Shown here: one piece after another, positions 22,257 to 29,724 of the stretch | Layout: each line of letters starts with the position of its first letter | How positions within the stretch are numbered: the first letter of the stretch is position 1 | Assembly (NCBI RefSeq): GCF_000271305.1 | Contig: NZ_AKGD01000001.1 | Location: forward strand, 930,001 to 994,000 | DNA: 64,000 nucleotides | From: Hydrocarboniphaga effusa AP103 | GTDB lineage: Bacteria > Pseudomonadota > Gammaproteobacteria > Nevskiales > Nevskiaceae | Reading direction: 5' to 3' | The notes under the pieces: generated by a model | Told to the model about the DNA's origin: nothing | The model's input: only the letters and a program-made list of their open reading frames with translations | Database searches by the model: none | Program-made: the position numbers and the translations under genes

Positions 22257-23162
22257 TCATAGGCTGCGCAGCGCCTTCAGGAATGCGATCTGGTAGCCAA
22301 GATTTTGAGAAAGGGCCGGCTCAAAATAAGGATCGAAGTGGTTGGCATCCAGCGTTTCGAGTTTGATCCGTGGGTTTTTGAGAGCCCGGATTTTTTCTTC
22401 GATGAATGGCGCGACCGTATCTCGTGTCGCTCCTACGATCAGAAGCGGAATGGACACTTCCTTCAAGCTTTTGAATGGTCGGTACAGGCCCATGGTGAGG
22501 AGAGAGCGGGCAGCCACCCGGTTGTCGTACTTGCCCGCTTCCGGACCACCGCTCTCGACCATCGCCTGCAACCCCTTCTGCAAGGCTTCTGACGCGCCAT
22601 CCCGATCCATGCTGGACCACTCTCCGGGCGGCGCCACGACCGGAAGGTAGATGGGCCGTTTTCCGCGAAACAGATCACCAATTCCTGCCAAGCCGAAGCG
22701 CAGGAGGCGTGGAAACGGCACTGCCTTTACGGCCGCCATTCCGTCGAGCATCGGAACCTGGGCGATGGCCCCCAGAAGTTCGGGATGTCGCGCCGCGATC
22801 TTGACGACGTGTCCGCCGCCGAAAGACGTTCCCCACAGCACGATGCGACGTGCATCGATTTGCGGCTGTGCGCGCAAATGCTCCAAGGCGTTTTCAACAT
22901 CACGCTCTCGATGCCAAGGATTGATGACGTTGCGGATCGCACCTTCACTCGTTCCCCAGCCGGGATAATCGAAGGTCATGACGGCGAAACCGGCTTGGTT
23001 GAACGGAGCATAGAAGGGCAAGGTCAACGCATCCTGTATTCCGCCCCAGCCGTGAACCATGAGGATCGCGGGGAATGGACCTGCTCCGTCTGGTAGGTGA
23101 ACAGTGGCGGCGCACTGGGCGTTGTTGCTTTGGAAGTGCGTAACGAAGGTTTTGGTTGCCAC
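22257..23162 (-). CDS. Alpha/beta hydrolase (dienelactone-hydrolase/peptidase S9-like)
   Basis: A 301-residue hydrolase: oxyanion region ILMVHGWGGIQDAL, nucleophile GTSFGGG, acid near IVGATRDTVAP, His in LDANHFDPYF. It is divergent from a TetR gene, with two palindromic operators in the gap that can control both. It probably hydrolyses an ester or acts on an amphiphilic compound; the substrate is unknown. Confidence 0.88.
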   Translation of the reverse strand: MATKTFVTHFQSNNAQCAATVHLPDGAGPFPAILMVHGWGGIQDALTLPFYAPFNQAGFAVMTFDYPGWGTSEGAIRNVINPWHRERDVENALEHLRAQPQIDARRIVLWGTSFGGGHVVKIAARHPELLGAIAQVPMLDGMAAVKAVPFPRLLRFGLAGIGDLFRGKRPIYLPVVAPPGEWSSMDRDGASEALQKGLQAMVESGGPEAGKYDNRVAARSLLTMGLYRPFKSLKEVSIPLLIVGATRDTVAPFIEEKIRALKNPRIKLETLDANHFDPYFEPALSQNLGYQIAFLKALRSL

Positions 23163-23171
23163 GGCGCTTAT

Positions 23172-23188
23172 CTTGAATGTCGTTCAAG
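23172..23188. promoter_or_regulatory. TetR operator, copy 1
   Basis: CTTGAATGTCGTTCAAG: 6-bp perfect arms CTTGAA/TTCAAG around a 5-base centre. It lies 10 bases upstream of the hydrolase start. Its centre is 32 bp (about three helical turns) from copy 2, which favours two dimers on one face. Confidence 0.75.
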
Positions 23189-23203
23189 AAACATTATCAC
23201 CGC

Positions 23204-23220
23204 CTTAAATGGCGTTCAAG
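23204..23220. promoter_or_regulatory. TetR operator, copy 2, overlapping the -35
   Basis: CTTAAATGGCGTTCAAG: same spacing as copy 1 with one changed arm base. It covers the likely -35 (TTAAAT, about 23205) of the TetR promoter, so binding there would autorepress. Confidence 0.72.
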
Positions 23221-23232
23221 AGAGCGTATAAT
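23205..23232 (+). promoter_or_regulatory. Promoter of the TetR gene
   Basis: A perfect -10 TATAAT at 23227-23232, with -35 TTAAAT 16 bases upstream. Transcription would start near 23239. Initiation codons upstream of this are excluded, so the ATG at 23276 is preferred for the regulator. Confidence 0.7.
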
Positions 23233-23275
23233 CAATGCCATGTGGCGCTTCGGCCACTCACTAGATGAGCGACGA

Positions 23276-23857
23276 ATGCCACGCAACAAGGTTCAGCAGG
23301 ACTCCAACGAGAAGCGGGCGGAGATCCTGGACGTCGCCCGAAAACTGTTCATGGAGGTAGGGTATGACGCGACCTCGATGGCCGCGATCGCCACATCCGC
23401 GGGAGTCTCTGCCAATACCATTTACTGGTACTTCAAGGACAAAGACGAACTGCTGATTGCCGTCCTCGATACGGAACTGGAGCAGGGACTGACGGCACTC
23501 CGCCCCGGAGCCGCCGCCGATCCGCTGGGACGACTTCTCATGGCGGTGAACCAACTACAGCAAGCCAGCCATCTCGTGGCGACCGTCCATGCCCGGATGC
23601 TGAAGTCATCCAGCATCAACGCGTGGCATGAACGCTTCCACAGGCTGAGTGAAGACTTGATCCTTGCCGAACTTCGGCAGGCAGGCATTCCGCCCAAGAA
23701 GGCGAAGGCTCTGATGAAGATCTGGATCTTTACGATAGAAGGTCTGCTTGCCCACCCGATGACGGATGCCGAGAAGCGCGAGATTTGCTCGGTACTCGTC
23801 AGCGAAGCTGCAGCGCACGGGAACCTTGTCGCACGTACATTCGGGCGACGTCTCTAA
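23276..23857 (+). CDS. TetR/AcrR-family regulator
   Basis: A 193-residue repressor. The N-terminal helix-turn-helix reads ILDVARKLFMEVGYDATSMAAIATSAGVS...IYWYFKDKDEL, and the ligand-binding half is all-helical. The open frame extends upstream to 23177, but that stretch contains the operators and the TATAAT box, so 23276 (MPRNKVQQ) is taken; ATG 23240 would be nearly leaderless. It probably represses itself and the divergent hydrolase. Confidence 0.9.
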   Translation: MPRNKVQQDSNEKRAEILDVARKLFMEVGYDATSMAAIATSAGVSANTIYWYFKDKDELLIAVLDTELEQGLTALRPGAAADPLGRLLMAVNQLQQASHLVATVHARMLKSSSINAWHERFHRLSEDLILAELRQAGIPPKKAKALMKIWIFTIEGLLAHPMTDAEKREICSVLVSEAAAHGNLVARTFGRRL

Positions 23858-23937
23858 GGATTGTTCCTGTTGCCGAGAAGCCGTCACTGGCGGCAGTCGG
23901 AACTGGCACGAATGAACCGGCCGCCAGTGACCCAGAA

Positions 23938-24393
23938 TCAAGCCTGGGCCTTCACGGGAAGGCGGAACGGCGCACCAAGCCGATTGAACGCGTTCATCGC
24001 CGCTATCGCGATCGTGAGGTCGACCAGATCCTTGGGCCCGAAAGCCGCAGCCACGGCCGCATAGGCCTCATCCGATGCGTGTGTATCGCTTAGCAGGGTG
24101 ACTTCCTCGGCCCACGCCAGTGCGGCGCGGTACGTATCAGGAAACAGCTGAGGGACTTCGCTCCACACGGGTACCAGCACGATCTTGTCGATGGGCATCG
24201 TCTTGAGTAGGTCTCGGGTGTGAAGATCAATGGAATGTGCACAGCCATTGATCTGCGACACGCGCAGGAACACGAGGTGGACGAGTTCGTCCGGAAGGTC
24301 CGTTTTCGCGGTGACATAGTGATGCACTCCGAAGAGCGCCTTTGCCCCCTCCGGCGAGATTTCATGCCAAGAAAGGCGTTTGCTACTGGTCAT
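23938..24393 (-). CDS. Carboxymuconolactone decarboxylase/AhpD-like protein, ECF41 target
   Basis: A 151-residue CMD-fold protein: LVFLRVSQINGCAHSIDLHTRDL and MNAFNRLGAPF. The usual AhpD CxxC reads C-A-H-S, so the second redox Cys is a Ser and peroxidase-type disulfide chemistry is doubtful. CMD proteins are the classical targets encoded beside ECF41 sigma factors, and an ECF41-type promoter lies 46 bases upstream of the start. The start at 24393 lies downstream of that promoter; a longer frame would begin inside or before it. Confidence 0.88.
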   Translation of the reverse strand: MTSSKRLSWHEISPEGAKALFGVHHYVTAKTDLPDELVHLVFLRVSQINGCAHSIDLHTRDLLKTMPIDKIVLVPVWSEVPQLFPDTYRAALAWAEEVTLLSDTHASDEAYAAVAAAFGPKDLVDLTIAIAAMNAFNRLGAPFRLPVKAQA

Positions 24394-24438
24394 TCTTAAG
24401 TCTCCGTCACTAGCGTCGATCGATGACGCCCGGAGATA

Positions 24439-24465
24439 GACGAGGTTGGGCGGCCGGGTGTGACA
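24439..24465 (-). promoter_or_regulatory. ECF41-type promoter of the CMD gene
   Basis: On the minus strand TGTCACA (24459-24465), a 16-base spacer, then CGTC (24439-24442). This is the published ECF41 consensus and it is correctly oriented for the CMD gene. Confidence 0.85.
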
Positions 24466-24496
24466 TGGCCCGAAGAGAAAATATTGACCCACTCGA

Positions 24497-24523
24497 TGTC
24501 ACACTGGCAGGGCTTTGCTCGTC
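24497..24523 (+). promoter_or_regulatory. ECF41-type promoter of the sigma gene (autoregulation)
   Basis: TGTCACA (24497-24503), a 16-base spacer and CGTC (24520-24523): the same element and spacing as the divergent promoter. It implies that the sigma factor drives its own gene, and it fixes the start codon downstream of it. Confidence 0.83.
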
Positions 24524-24578
24524 AGACAGAGTCCGGCCGGAGGGCCTTACACTTCGGAGCTCAGTATGGAAATCGCAT

Positions 24579-25469
24579 ATGCCCACGAGTGACCAGAGGA
24601 CCGCTGAATTTGAATCGCAACGCAAGCGCCTCGTCCACCTTGGCTATCGCATGCTCGGATCGATCGGTGAGGCGGAAGACGTGGTTCAGGATGCGTGGCT
24701 CCGCTGGAGCGAGGTCACGGACTGCGTCGATTCCCCAGCCGCATACCTCACGCGTGTTGTCACTCGCTTGTGCCTCGACCAGCTGAAGTCTGCCCGTGTG
24801 CGCCGCGAGACATATCTCGGGACATGGCTTCCCGAACCACTCATCTCCGCTGCCGATGAAGTGGAGGAGACTTCCGACGAGGTGACCTTCACGCTAATGC
24901 TCGCGATGGAAAGGCTGTCACCTCTGGAACGCGCAGCTTTTCTTTTGCACGATATCTTCGACGTTGCGCTTGCCGAAATAGCGGTCGCTCTCGATCGGCA
25001 GCCCGCCGCCGTGCGCCAGCTTGCATCACGCGCGCGCAAACATCTTCGAGAATCAGGCCCTCGCTACCGCATCGAAGCAGCCGAGGCCGAAAGGATCGCA
25101 GACGCCTTCTTTTTCGCCGCTCGCGACGGTGACGTGACCAGGCTATCCGAGATACTGGCCCACGATGTAGAGATTCAGGCAGACGGAGGCGGAAAAGTGA
25201 TCGCTTTCCCCGTAGTCATCCGGGGTCTTCATCGTGCGCTACGCCTTTTCGCCAGCCAGAGTCGCAAGAATGGTGCACGCCCGACTCTGCTGAGGTCAGC
25301 GTTAATCGATGGGCTGCCCGGATGCATCAGTGTCGACGGCAACGGCGTCCTTCAAACGATGATCCTCGGTATGCGAGGCGCGAAGATCGGCACTATTTAC
25401 ATCGTCCGCAATCCTGAAAAGCTGTCCCATGTCTCTGCGGCGAGCCTCAAAGGGCAATCAGCCCGTTAA
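24579..25469 (+). CDS. ECF41-group sigma factor with SnoaL-like C-terminal domain
   Basis: A 296-residue sigma-70 factor. Sigma2 (GYRMLGSIGEAEDVVQDAWLRW) and sigma4 (LSPLERAAFLLHDIFD, AVRQLASRARKHL) are followed by a ~100-residue NTF2-like extension. Three ECF41 hallmark motifs are present: WLPEP in the sigma2-sigma4 linker, DGGGK in the extension, and NPEKL (for NPDKL) near the C-terminus. In this group the extension acts as a built-in regulator instead of an anti-sigma factor. The ATG at 24579 is used because the autoregulatory promoter lies at 24497-24523. Confidence 0.93.
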   Translation: MPTSDQRTAEFESQRKRLVHLGYRMLGSIGEAEDVVQDAWLRWSEVTDCVDSPAAYLTRVVTRLCLDQLKSARVRRETYLGTWLPEPLISAADEVEETSDEVTFTLMLAMERLSPLERAAFLLHDIFDVALAEIAVALDRQPAAVRQLASRARKHLRESGPRYRIEAAEAERIADAFFFAARDGDVTRLSEILAHDVEIQADGGGKVIAFPVVIRGLHRALRLFASQSRKNGARPTLLRSALIDGLPGCISVDGNGVLQTMILGMRGAKIGTIYIVRNPEKLSHVSAASLKGQSAR

Positions 25470-25621
25470 GGTGCCTGTAGATACTTAGCAGCGCAGCTGG
25501 TAGCCGATCGCGGACGTCGGGTTTTGGCACCTCGGTGACGCTCACCGCGATTGTCGCCGGCCAGCCCCCAGCGGACGGGCCGGCACTCCCCGTCAACTCC
25601 ACAGGTGTCGCTGCCGATAAT

Positions 25622-25636
25622 TGACTGATCGATCCA
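25622..25636. promoter_or_regulatory. Probable TetR operator upstream of the TetR gene
   Basis: TGACTGATCGATCCA shares GATCGATCCA with the site before the SDR at 26272-26287. It sits 20 bases before the TetR start, just after a GATAAT -10-like hexamer (25615-25620). Confidence 0.6.
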
Positions 25637-25655
25637 TATCGTGATCTGATGGGTC

Positions 25656-26237
25656 ATGGCCAGGACACGCGAGTTCGATCGGGATGCCGCCCTTGGGCGT
25701 GCGATGAAGCTCTTCTGGGCCAAAGGCTACGCCGCCACGTCCCTGGATGAATTGCTGAGTGCGATGGAGATTGGTCGGCAGAGCCTTTACAACACGTTTG
25801 GTGACAAAAGGCGGCTCTATCTCGAAGCGCTGGGCGCGTATCAGCGGATGTCGATAGAAGAGCATCTGGGACGCCTCAAGAGTGGCTCATCAGTAGTGAC
25901 GGGAATCGAAGCCTTGTTGTTCGGCCTGATCTCGAAAGATCCCGAAGAACGCGCGCTTGGCTGTCTCGGTGTCAGCTCGGCGTCCGAGTTCGGGGTAATG
26001 GATGTCGATGTGGCCGATCTGCGGACAAAAGCTGCGAAGCTTCTGCACGCCGGTCTCGTCGCCCGCATTCGGGAGGGTCAGCAAAATGGCGAACTCGATC
26101 CCCGAATCAACGCGCAGGACACCGCTGCTTTCATCGGATTGACGATGACGGGCTTGCAGCTTGCCGCTCGCGCTGGCTCCAGCCCGACGAATTTGCGCGC
26201 TATGGCGCGCTTCGCAATCGATCGACTCAAAGCTTAG
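25656..26237 (+). CDS. TetR/AcrR-family regulator
   Basis: A 193-residue regulator starting MARTREFDRDAALGRAMKLFWAKGYAATSLDELLSAMEIGRQSLYNTF, the HTH of the TetR family with the Q-S-L-Y-N-T recognition variant common in quinone/aldehyde-responsive members. An SDR gene follows in the same direction behind an intrinsic terminator and a similar operator. It probably represses both itself and that gene. Confidence 0.92.
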   Translation: MARTREFDRDAALGRAMKLFWAKGYAATSLDELLSAMEIGRQSLYNTFGDKRRLYLEALGAYQRMSIEEHLGRLKSGSSVVTGIEALLFGLISKDPEERALGCLGVSSASEFGVMDVDVADLRTKAAKLLHAGLVARIREGQQNGELDPRINAQDTAAFIGLTMTGLQLAARAGSSPTNLRAMARFAIDRLKA

Positions 26238-26262
26238 GGCGACAATGGGCCGCCCTTTTTTT
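26236..26262 (+). terminator. Intrinsic terminator after the TetR gene
   Basis: AGGGCG pairs with CGCCCT around a 9-base loop, followed by seven T. It overlaps the TetR stop codon and separates its transcript from the SDR gene, which must have its own promoter. Confidence 0.85.
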
Positions 26263-26271
26263 GATCGCAAA

Positions 26272-26287
26272 TGGACCGATCGATCCA
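26272..26287. promoter_or_regulatory. Probable TetR operator upstream of the SDR gene
   Basis: TGGACCGATCGATCCA, an imperfect 16-bp palindrome, lies between the terminator and the AGGAGA ribosome binding site. It shares its right half with 25622-25636. Confidence 0.68.
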
Positions 26288-26301
26288 CATAGGAGATTGA
26301 C

Positions 26302-27027
26302 ATGACGAAGTCCAAGGTTGCCATGGTATTTGGCGGTTCGAGGGGCATAGGCGCTGCGCTGGTTCGCAGATTGGCCGCAGACGGCTACGCGGTCGCGTTT
26401 ACGTACTCGTCGGATGTACAGCGGTCCGAAGAACTGGTGTCTGCACTCCAATCGAATGGGAAACAGGTGTTCGCTCTCCGGGCAAACAGCGTGGACAGTG
26501 CGGAGATCCGGCGTGCGGTCGATCAAGTGGTTGCACAGCTCGGCGCTATCGACACCGTCGTCGTCAACGCAGGCGTCTTGCGTATGGGCAGCATCAGCAC
26601 GATGTCGGAAGTCGATCTGGATCTGCTTCTCGACGTGAATGTTCGCGGTGTCTATCTAGCGATTCAGGCGGCTGTTGCCCAGATGCGAGATGGAGGCCGA
26701 GTAATCACGATCGGTAGCAATACGGCTGAGCGCACCGGAAACCCAGAAGGAACTGTCTATGCAATGACGAAGGCGGCTGTCGCGTCAATGGTGAAAGGAC
26801 TGGCGCTGGATTTGGCGCCGCGACGGATCACGGTGAACAACATCCAACCCGGCCCGACCTACACTGATATGACTTCGGCAATGGCGGAGCAGCTGGAGTC
26901 AATCGTGCCGCTAGGACGAATTGGCGAGCCCTCCGAGATTGGCGAACTGGCGTCTTACATCGCCAGTGAGAAGGCGGGATACATGACCGGCGCCAGCCTC
27001 ACGATCGACGGCGGATTCATTTTATAA
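26302..27027 (+). CDS. SDR-family oxidoreductase (3-oxoacyl-reductase-like)
   Basis: A 241-residue classical SDR with FGGSRGIG, NAGVL, Ser in TIGSN, Tyr/Lys in VYAMTK and terminal MTGASLTIDGG. A strong ribosome binding site AGGAGA lies 6 bases before ATG. A TetR operator just upstream suggests induction by a ligand that may also be its substrate. Such TetR/SDR pairs travel widely between proteobacteria; the substrate is unknown. Confidence 0.92.
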   Translation: MTKSKVAMVFGGSRGIGAALVRRLAADGYAVAFTYSSDVQRSEELVSALQSNGKQVFALRANSVDSAEIRRAVDQVVAQLGAIDTVVVNAGVLRMGSISTMSEVDLDLLLDVNVRGVYLAIQAAVAQMRDGGRVITIGSNTAERTGNPEGTVYAMTKAAVASMVKGLALDLAPRRITVNNIQPGPTYTDMTSAMAEQLESIVPLGRIGEPSEIGELASYIASEKAGYMTGASLTIDGGFIL

Positions 27028-27082
27028 GCGAGAGCGGCCGGTCCTGGCACGAGCCCGACCATCGACCCATATTGCTGTCGAC

Positions 27083-27102
27083 GGTGCCTCGCATCAGGCA
27101 CC
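27083..27102. terminator. Hairpin between convergent SDR and NAMPT genes
   Basis: GGTGCCT pairs with AGGCACC (7 bp) around CGCATC in the 91-bp convergent gap. No T-tract follows on either strand, so termination strength is uncertain. Confidence 0.5.
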
Positions 27103-27118
27103 GGGCAACTCTCCCGCA

Positions 27119-28525
27119 TCAAACACGCAAACCCTCGGCCGCACGCGCCCTGATCGTCGCGAAATCCTCGTCGATGAGCAGCTGCCCATCGCGGAACACC
27201 GGGCGCAGCAGGTTTTGCTGTCCGCCGAGCTCCTCGACACGCAGGCCGCGATGACTGCCATCGGCTTCGCGCACCACGGCCAAGCGACCCGGCTTGCTGC
27301 GCTTGCCCGGATCGGTCGCCGGGTCTTTGAAGACATCGCGAAGCTCGCCGTCGACGACCACCTGGCTCGCCTTCATCGCCCACTTCATCGTGTCCCGATC
27401 GAGCTTCTGCAACAGGCCGCCGCCCATTCCGAACACGGCGTTCTCGGTGGACAGGCCGCGCATCTTCAATGATTCGAGGATGCGCGGCAGGCTGTCGAGG
27501 TTGACGCCATCGCCCTGGATCACGCGAATGAAATCGGGCAGCACGCGATAGCCCTTCGCGTTCACGCGATGACCGAAGCGCGTCATCAGATGTTCGATCA
27601 GCCGCGGCAGTACCGCGATCGGATCACCGCTGTCGGGCCGTATCACCACACGGCCGCCGGTGTTTTCGACGAGCGTCTTGAGCTCCATGCCGACGAGCTG
27701 ATCGACGGCATGCCAGAGATCGTAGCTGTCGACGACGAAGGCCAGAATCTTCTTCGGCCCGGCGAAGCGTTCGATCATGTTGCGATAGGCGTCGACTTCG
27801 TGCTCGCGGCCCCAGCTCGTCATCGTGCTGTGTTCGCTGGCCGGAATGCTGAAGCCCGCCATCGGCTCGTGGTAGTGGCGCCTGGCGACGAGCAGCGCGG
27901 AGAGCGTATCGGTGCCGAGGAAATTGAGCAGATGCCCCGCTCCGCCGAGCCCGGCCGACTCCTCGCTGGTGGCGCCACGGGCGCCGAAATCGTGCAGCTG
28001 GAACGGCAGCACCGCGTCCGGGCTCTCGGCGGTGTCGACCAGATAGCGCAGCAGAATCCGCTTGCAGGCGAAGCTCAGGCTGGCGACCGTCGTCGGATAC
28101 CAGACCGCGCGCAGCAGCGCGGTTTCGAGATAGCCGCCGAGCCAGTGGAACTCCGCATCCGTGTTGCGAATCTGCACCAGCGGAATGCGCGTGCCGAGCA
28201 CGGTTCCTTCGGCGACGGCCTCGATCTCGACGGGCAGATGCCCTCCATGTTTCTCGATCAGGCGCTGCCAGCCCGCACGATTGAACACCCCGACGTGCGC
28301 CTGCGCGATGGTTTCGGCTTCGTCGATCTGATCCTGCGTCACCGGCGTGCGGAGCACGTCCTTGATGAAGGCCTGCAGGCCGAAGAAAACCACGCTTTCG
28401 AGCTCGCCGCCGCGCGGCTCGATATAGCTGCTGACGTACTGAGTCCCCGGCGGATATTGCAGGAAGTGGCTCAGCTTGTAGCTGTCGGTGTTGAGGATGA
28501 GGCTGCTGCGATACTGCTGGCTCAC
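27119..28525 (-). CDS. nadV: Nicotinamide phosphoribosyltransferase
   Basis: A 468-residue NAMPT/NadV enzyme that makes NMN from nicotinamide and PRPP in NAD salvage. Conserved blocks are ILNTDSYKLSHFLQYPPGT, FHWLGGYLETALLR, FQLHDFGARGATSEE and VIRPDSGDP. Length and motifs fit full-length NAMPT and not nicotinate phosphoribosyltransferase. It is a housekeeping-type gene marking the border between the island and the catabolic region. A 145-bp gap precedes the next minus-strand gene and no obvious NAD-responsive site is visible there. Confidence 0.93.
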   Translation of the reverse strand: MSQQYRSSLILNTDSYKLSHFLQYPPGTQYVSSYIEPRGGELESVVFFGLQAFIKDVLRTPVTQDQIDEAETIAQAHVGVFNRAGWQRLIEKHGGHLPVEIEAVAEGTVLGTRIPLVQIRNTDAEFHWLGGYLETALLRAVWYPTTVASLSFACKRILLRYLVDTAESPDAVLPFQLHDFGARGATSEESAGLGGAGHLLNFLGTDTLSALLVARRHYHEPMAGFSIPASEHSTMTSWGREHEVDAYRNMIERFAGPKKILAFVVDSYDLWHAVDQLVGMELKTLVENTGGRVVIRPDSGDPIAVLPRLIEHLMTRFGHRVNAKGYRVLPDFIRVIQGDGVNLDSLPRILESLKMRGLSTENAVFGMGGGLLQKLDRDTMKWAMKASQVVVDGELRDVFKDPATDPGKRSKPGRLAVVREADGSHRGLRVEELGGQQNLLRPVFRDGQLLIDEDFATIRARAAEGLRV

Positions 28526-28670
28526 CGTCGCTCATCCGGGCTGATGAATGGCGACCGAGTCTACTCCACCCGGGGCGATGCGCTGGAGCGCGCCGCCGTT
28601 ACGGCCGGCCGGTCTTTATTGAGCACGGCTGTTCGATTCTGATACCCGCCCGCCGACACGACGACCGGCT

Positions 28671-29702
28671 TCAGTGGACAAGCTCGCCCCTCAGGAGAGT
28701 CCGGCGATACATCGGGCCGCCCAGGTGCGCCGCAAAGCCGAGCCGATCGACGGCGACGATATCGATCTCCTCGGCGTTCAGCGCCACTCCGCTTGCGATC
28801 AGGCCGTCGCCCGCGTCCGCGAACGAACCGGAGTGCTCGCAAAGACCGTCCGCGATCGCCTGCGCCCTCGCCTCGAGTCCGTCCTTGCCCGCTCGGCGGC
28901 GAGCGGCGAACAGATACGCCAGCGCCGCGCGCTGCGGGCTGGTCTGGCAGCGCTCGTAGGCCTGGCGCTCGAAAGCGAAGCCTTGTTCGGGCGTGCGGGT
29001 GCAGGCGTATTCGATCGCATCGACGATGAGCCACGGCGCGAGCTGGCCTTCCCATTGCGCGCGCCTGGATTCGCGGTAGCGAGCGAACACATCGGGATCC
29101 ACCGTCACCTCGCTCCGAGGCGCCGGCTCGTTCGTGCGCACCGATCGCAGTTGCAGCAAAGCGGTCTCGAGCAGGCGGCCCTGCTCGCAGAGCGCGTCGA
29201 GCAGGCCGAGCGCATGCGCCTCGCGCGCGCTGAAATGCCGGCCCGTGGTGGCGATGTCGAGCGCGGCCTGCGCCCCGACGATGCGCGGCAGGCGCTGGGT
29301 TCCGCCCGCGCCCGGGATCACGCCGAGCGTGACCTCGGGCAGCCCGAGCTTGAGCGGATCGGCGCCGACGCGGGCTTGACAGCCGAGCGCGAGTTCCAGG
29401 CCGCCGCCGAGCGCGACGCCGGTCATCGCCGCCACCACCGGCTTGGGCGAGCGCTCGATCAGCGCGATGCTGTCGCGCAGGCTCGGCCTGTTGAGCGCGG
29501 TGTTGCCGAGCTCGCGCACATCGCCGCCCGCGCTGAAGCGATCGTGACGGCCGATGATGACGATGCCGCCGATCGTGTCGTCCGCAATGGCGCTCGCGAG
29601 CGCATCGAGCAGGCCTTGCCGAACCGCCTGCGAAGTCGCGTTGACCGGCGGATGGTCGATCGCGATCACCGCGGCGCCGTCGAACCGTTCGATGTGAATC
29701 AT
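28671..29702 (-). CDS. Enoyl-CoA hydratase with a FadJ-type C-terminal tail but no HAD domain
   Basis: A 343-residue protein. Residues 1-190 are a crotonase domain (FSAGGDVREL, ALGGGLELALGC, LPEVTLGVIPGAGG, with both glutamates). The linker helix FERQAYERCQTSPQRAALAYLF is that of FadB/FadJ-type fusions. The NAD-binding Rossmann and main 3-hydroxyacyl-CoA dehydrogenase parts are missing. The last ~50 residues (GVALNAEEIDIV, LGFAAHLGGPMY) match the extreme C-terminus of FadJ. This looks like an in-frame internal deletion of roughly 350 codons. Hydratase activity may persist. It lies 22 bases after the ArsR-MarR regulator gene in the same operon. Confidence 0.85.
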   Translation of the reverse strand: MIHIERFDGAAVIAIDHPPVNATSQAVRQGLLDALASAIADDTIGGIVIIGRHDRFSAGGDVRELGNTALNRPSLRDSIALIERSPKPVVAAMTGVALGGGLELALGCQARVGADPLKLGLPEVTLGVIPGAGGTQRLPRIVGAQAALDIATTGRHFSAREAHALGLLDALCEQGRLLETALLQLRSVRTNEPAPRSEVTVDPDVFARYRESRRAQWEGQLAPWLIVDAIEYACTRTPEQGFAFERQAYERCQTSPQRAALAYLFAARRRAGKDGLEARAQAIADGLCEHSGSFADAGDGLIASGVALNAEEIDIVAVDRLGFAAHLGGPMYRRTLLRGELVH

Positions 29703-29724
29703 CTTGAATATCCCGGGCGTCGCA

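Noticed and set aside
23177-23275. N-terminal extension of the TetR protein from ATG 23177
   Set aside because: This stretch contains the two operators and the TATAAT box, so it cannot be translated from that promoter.
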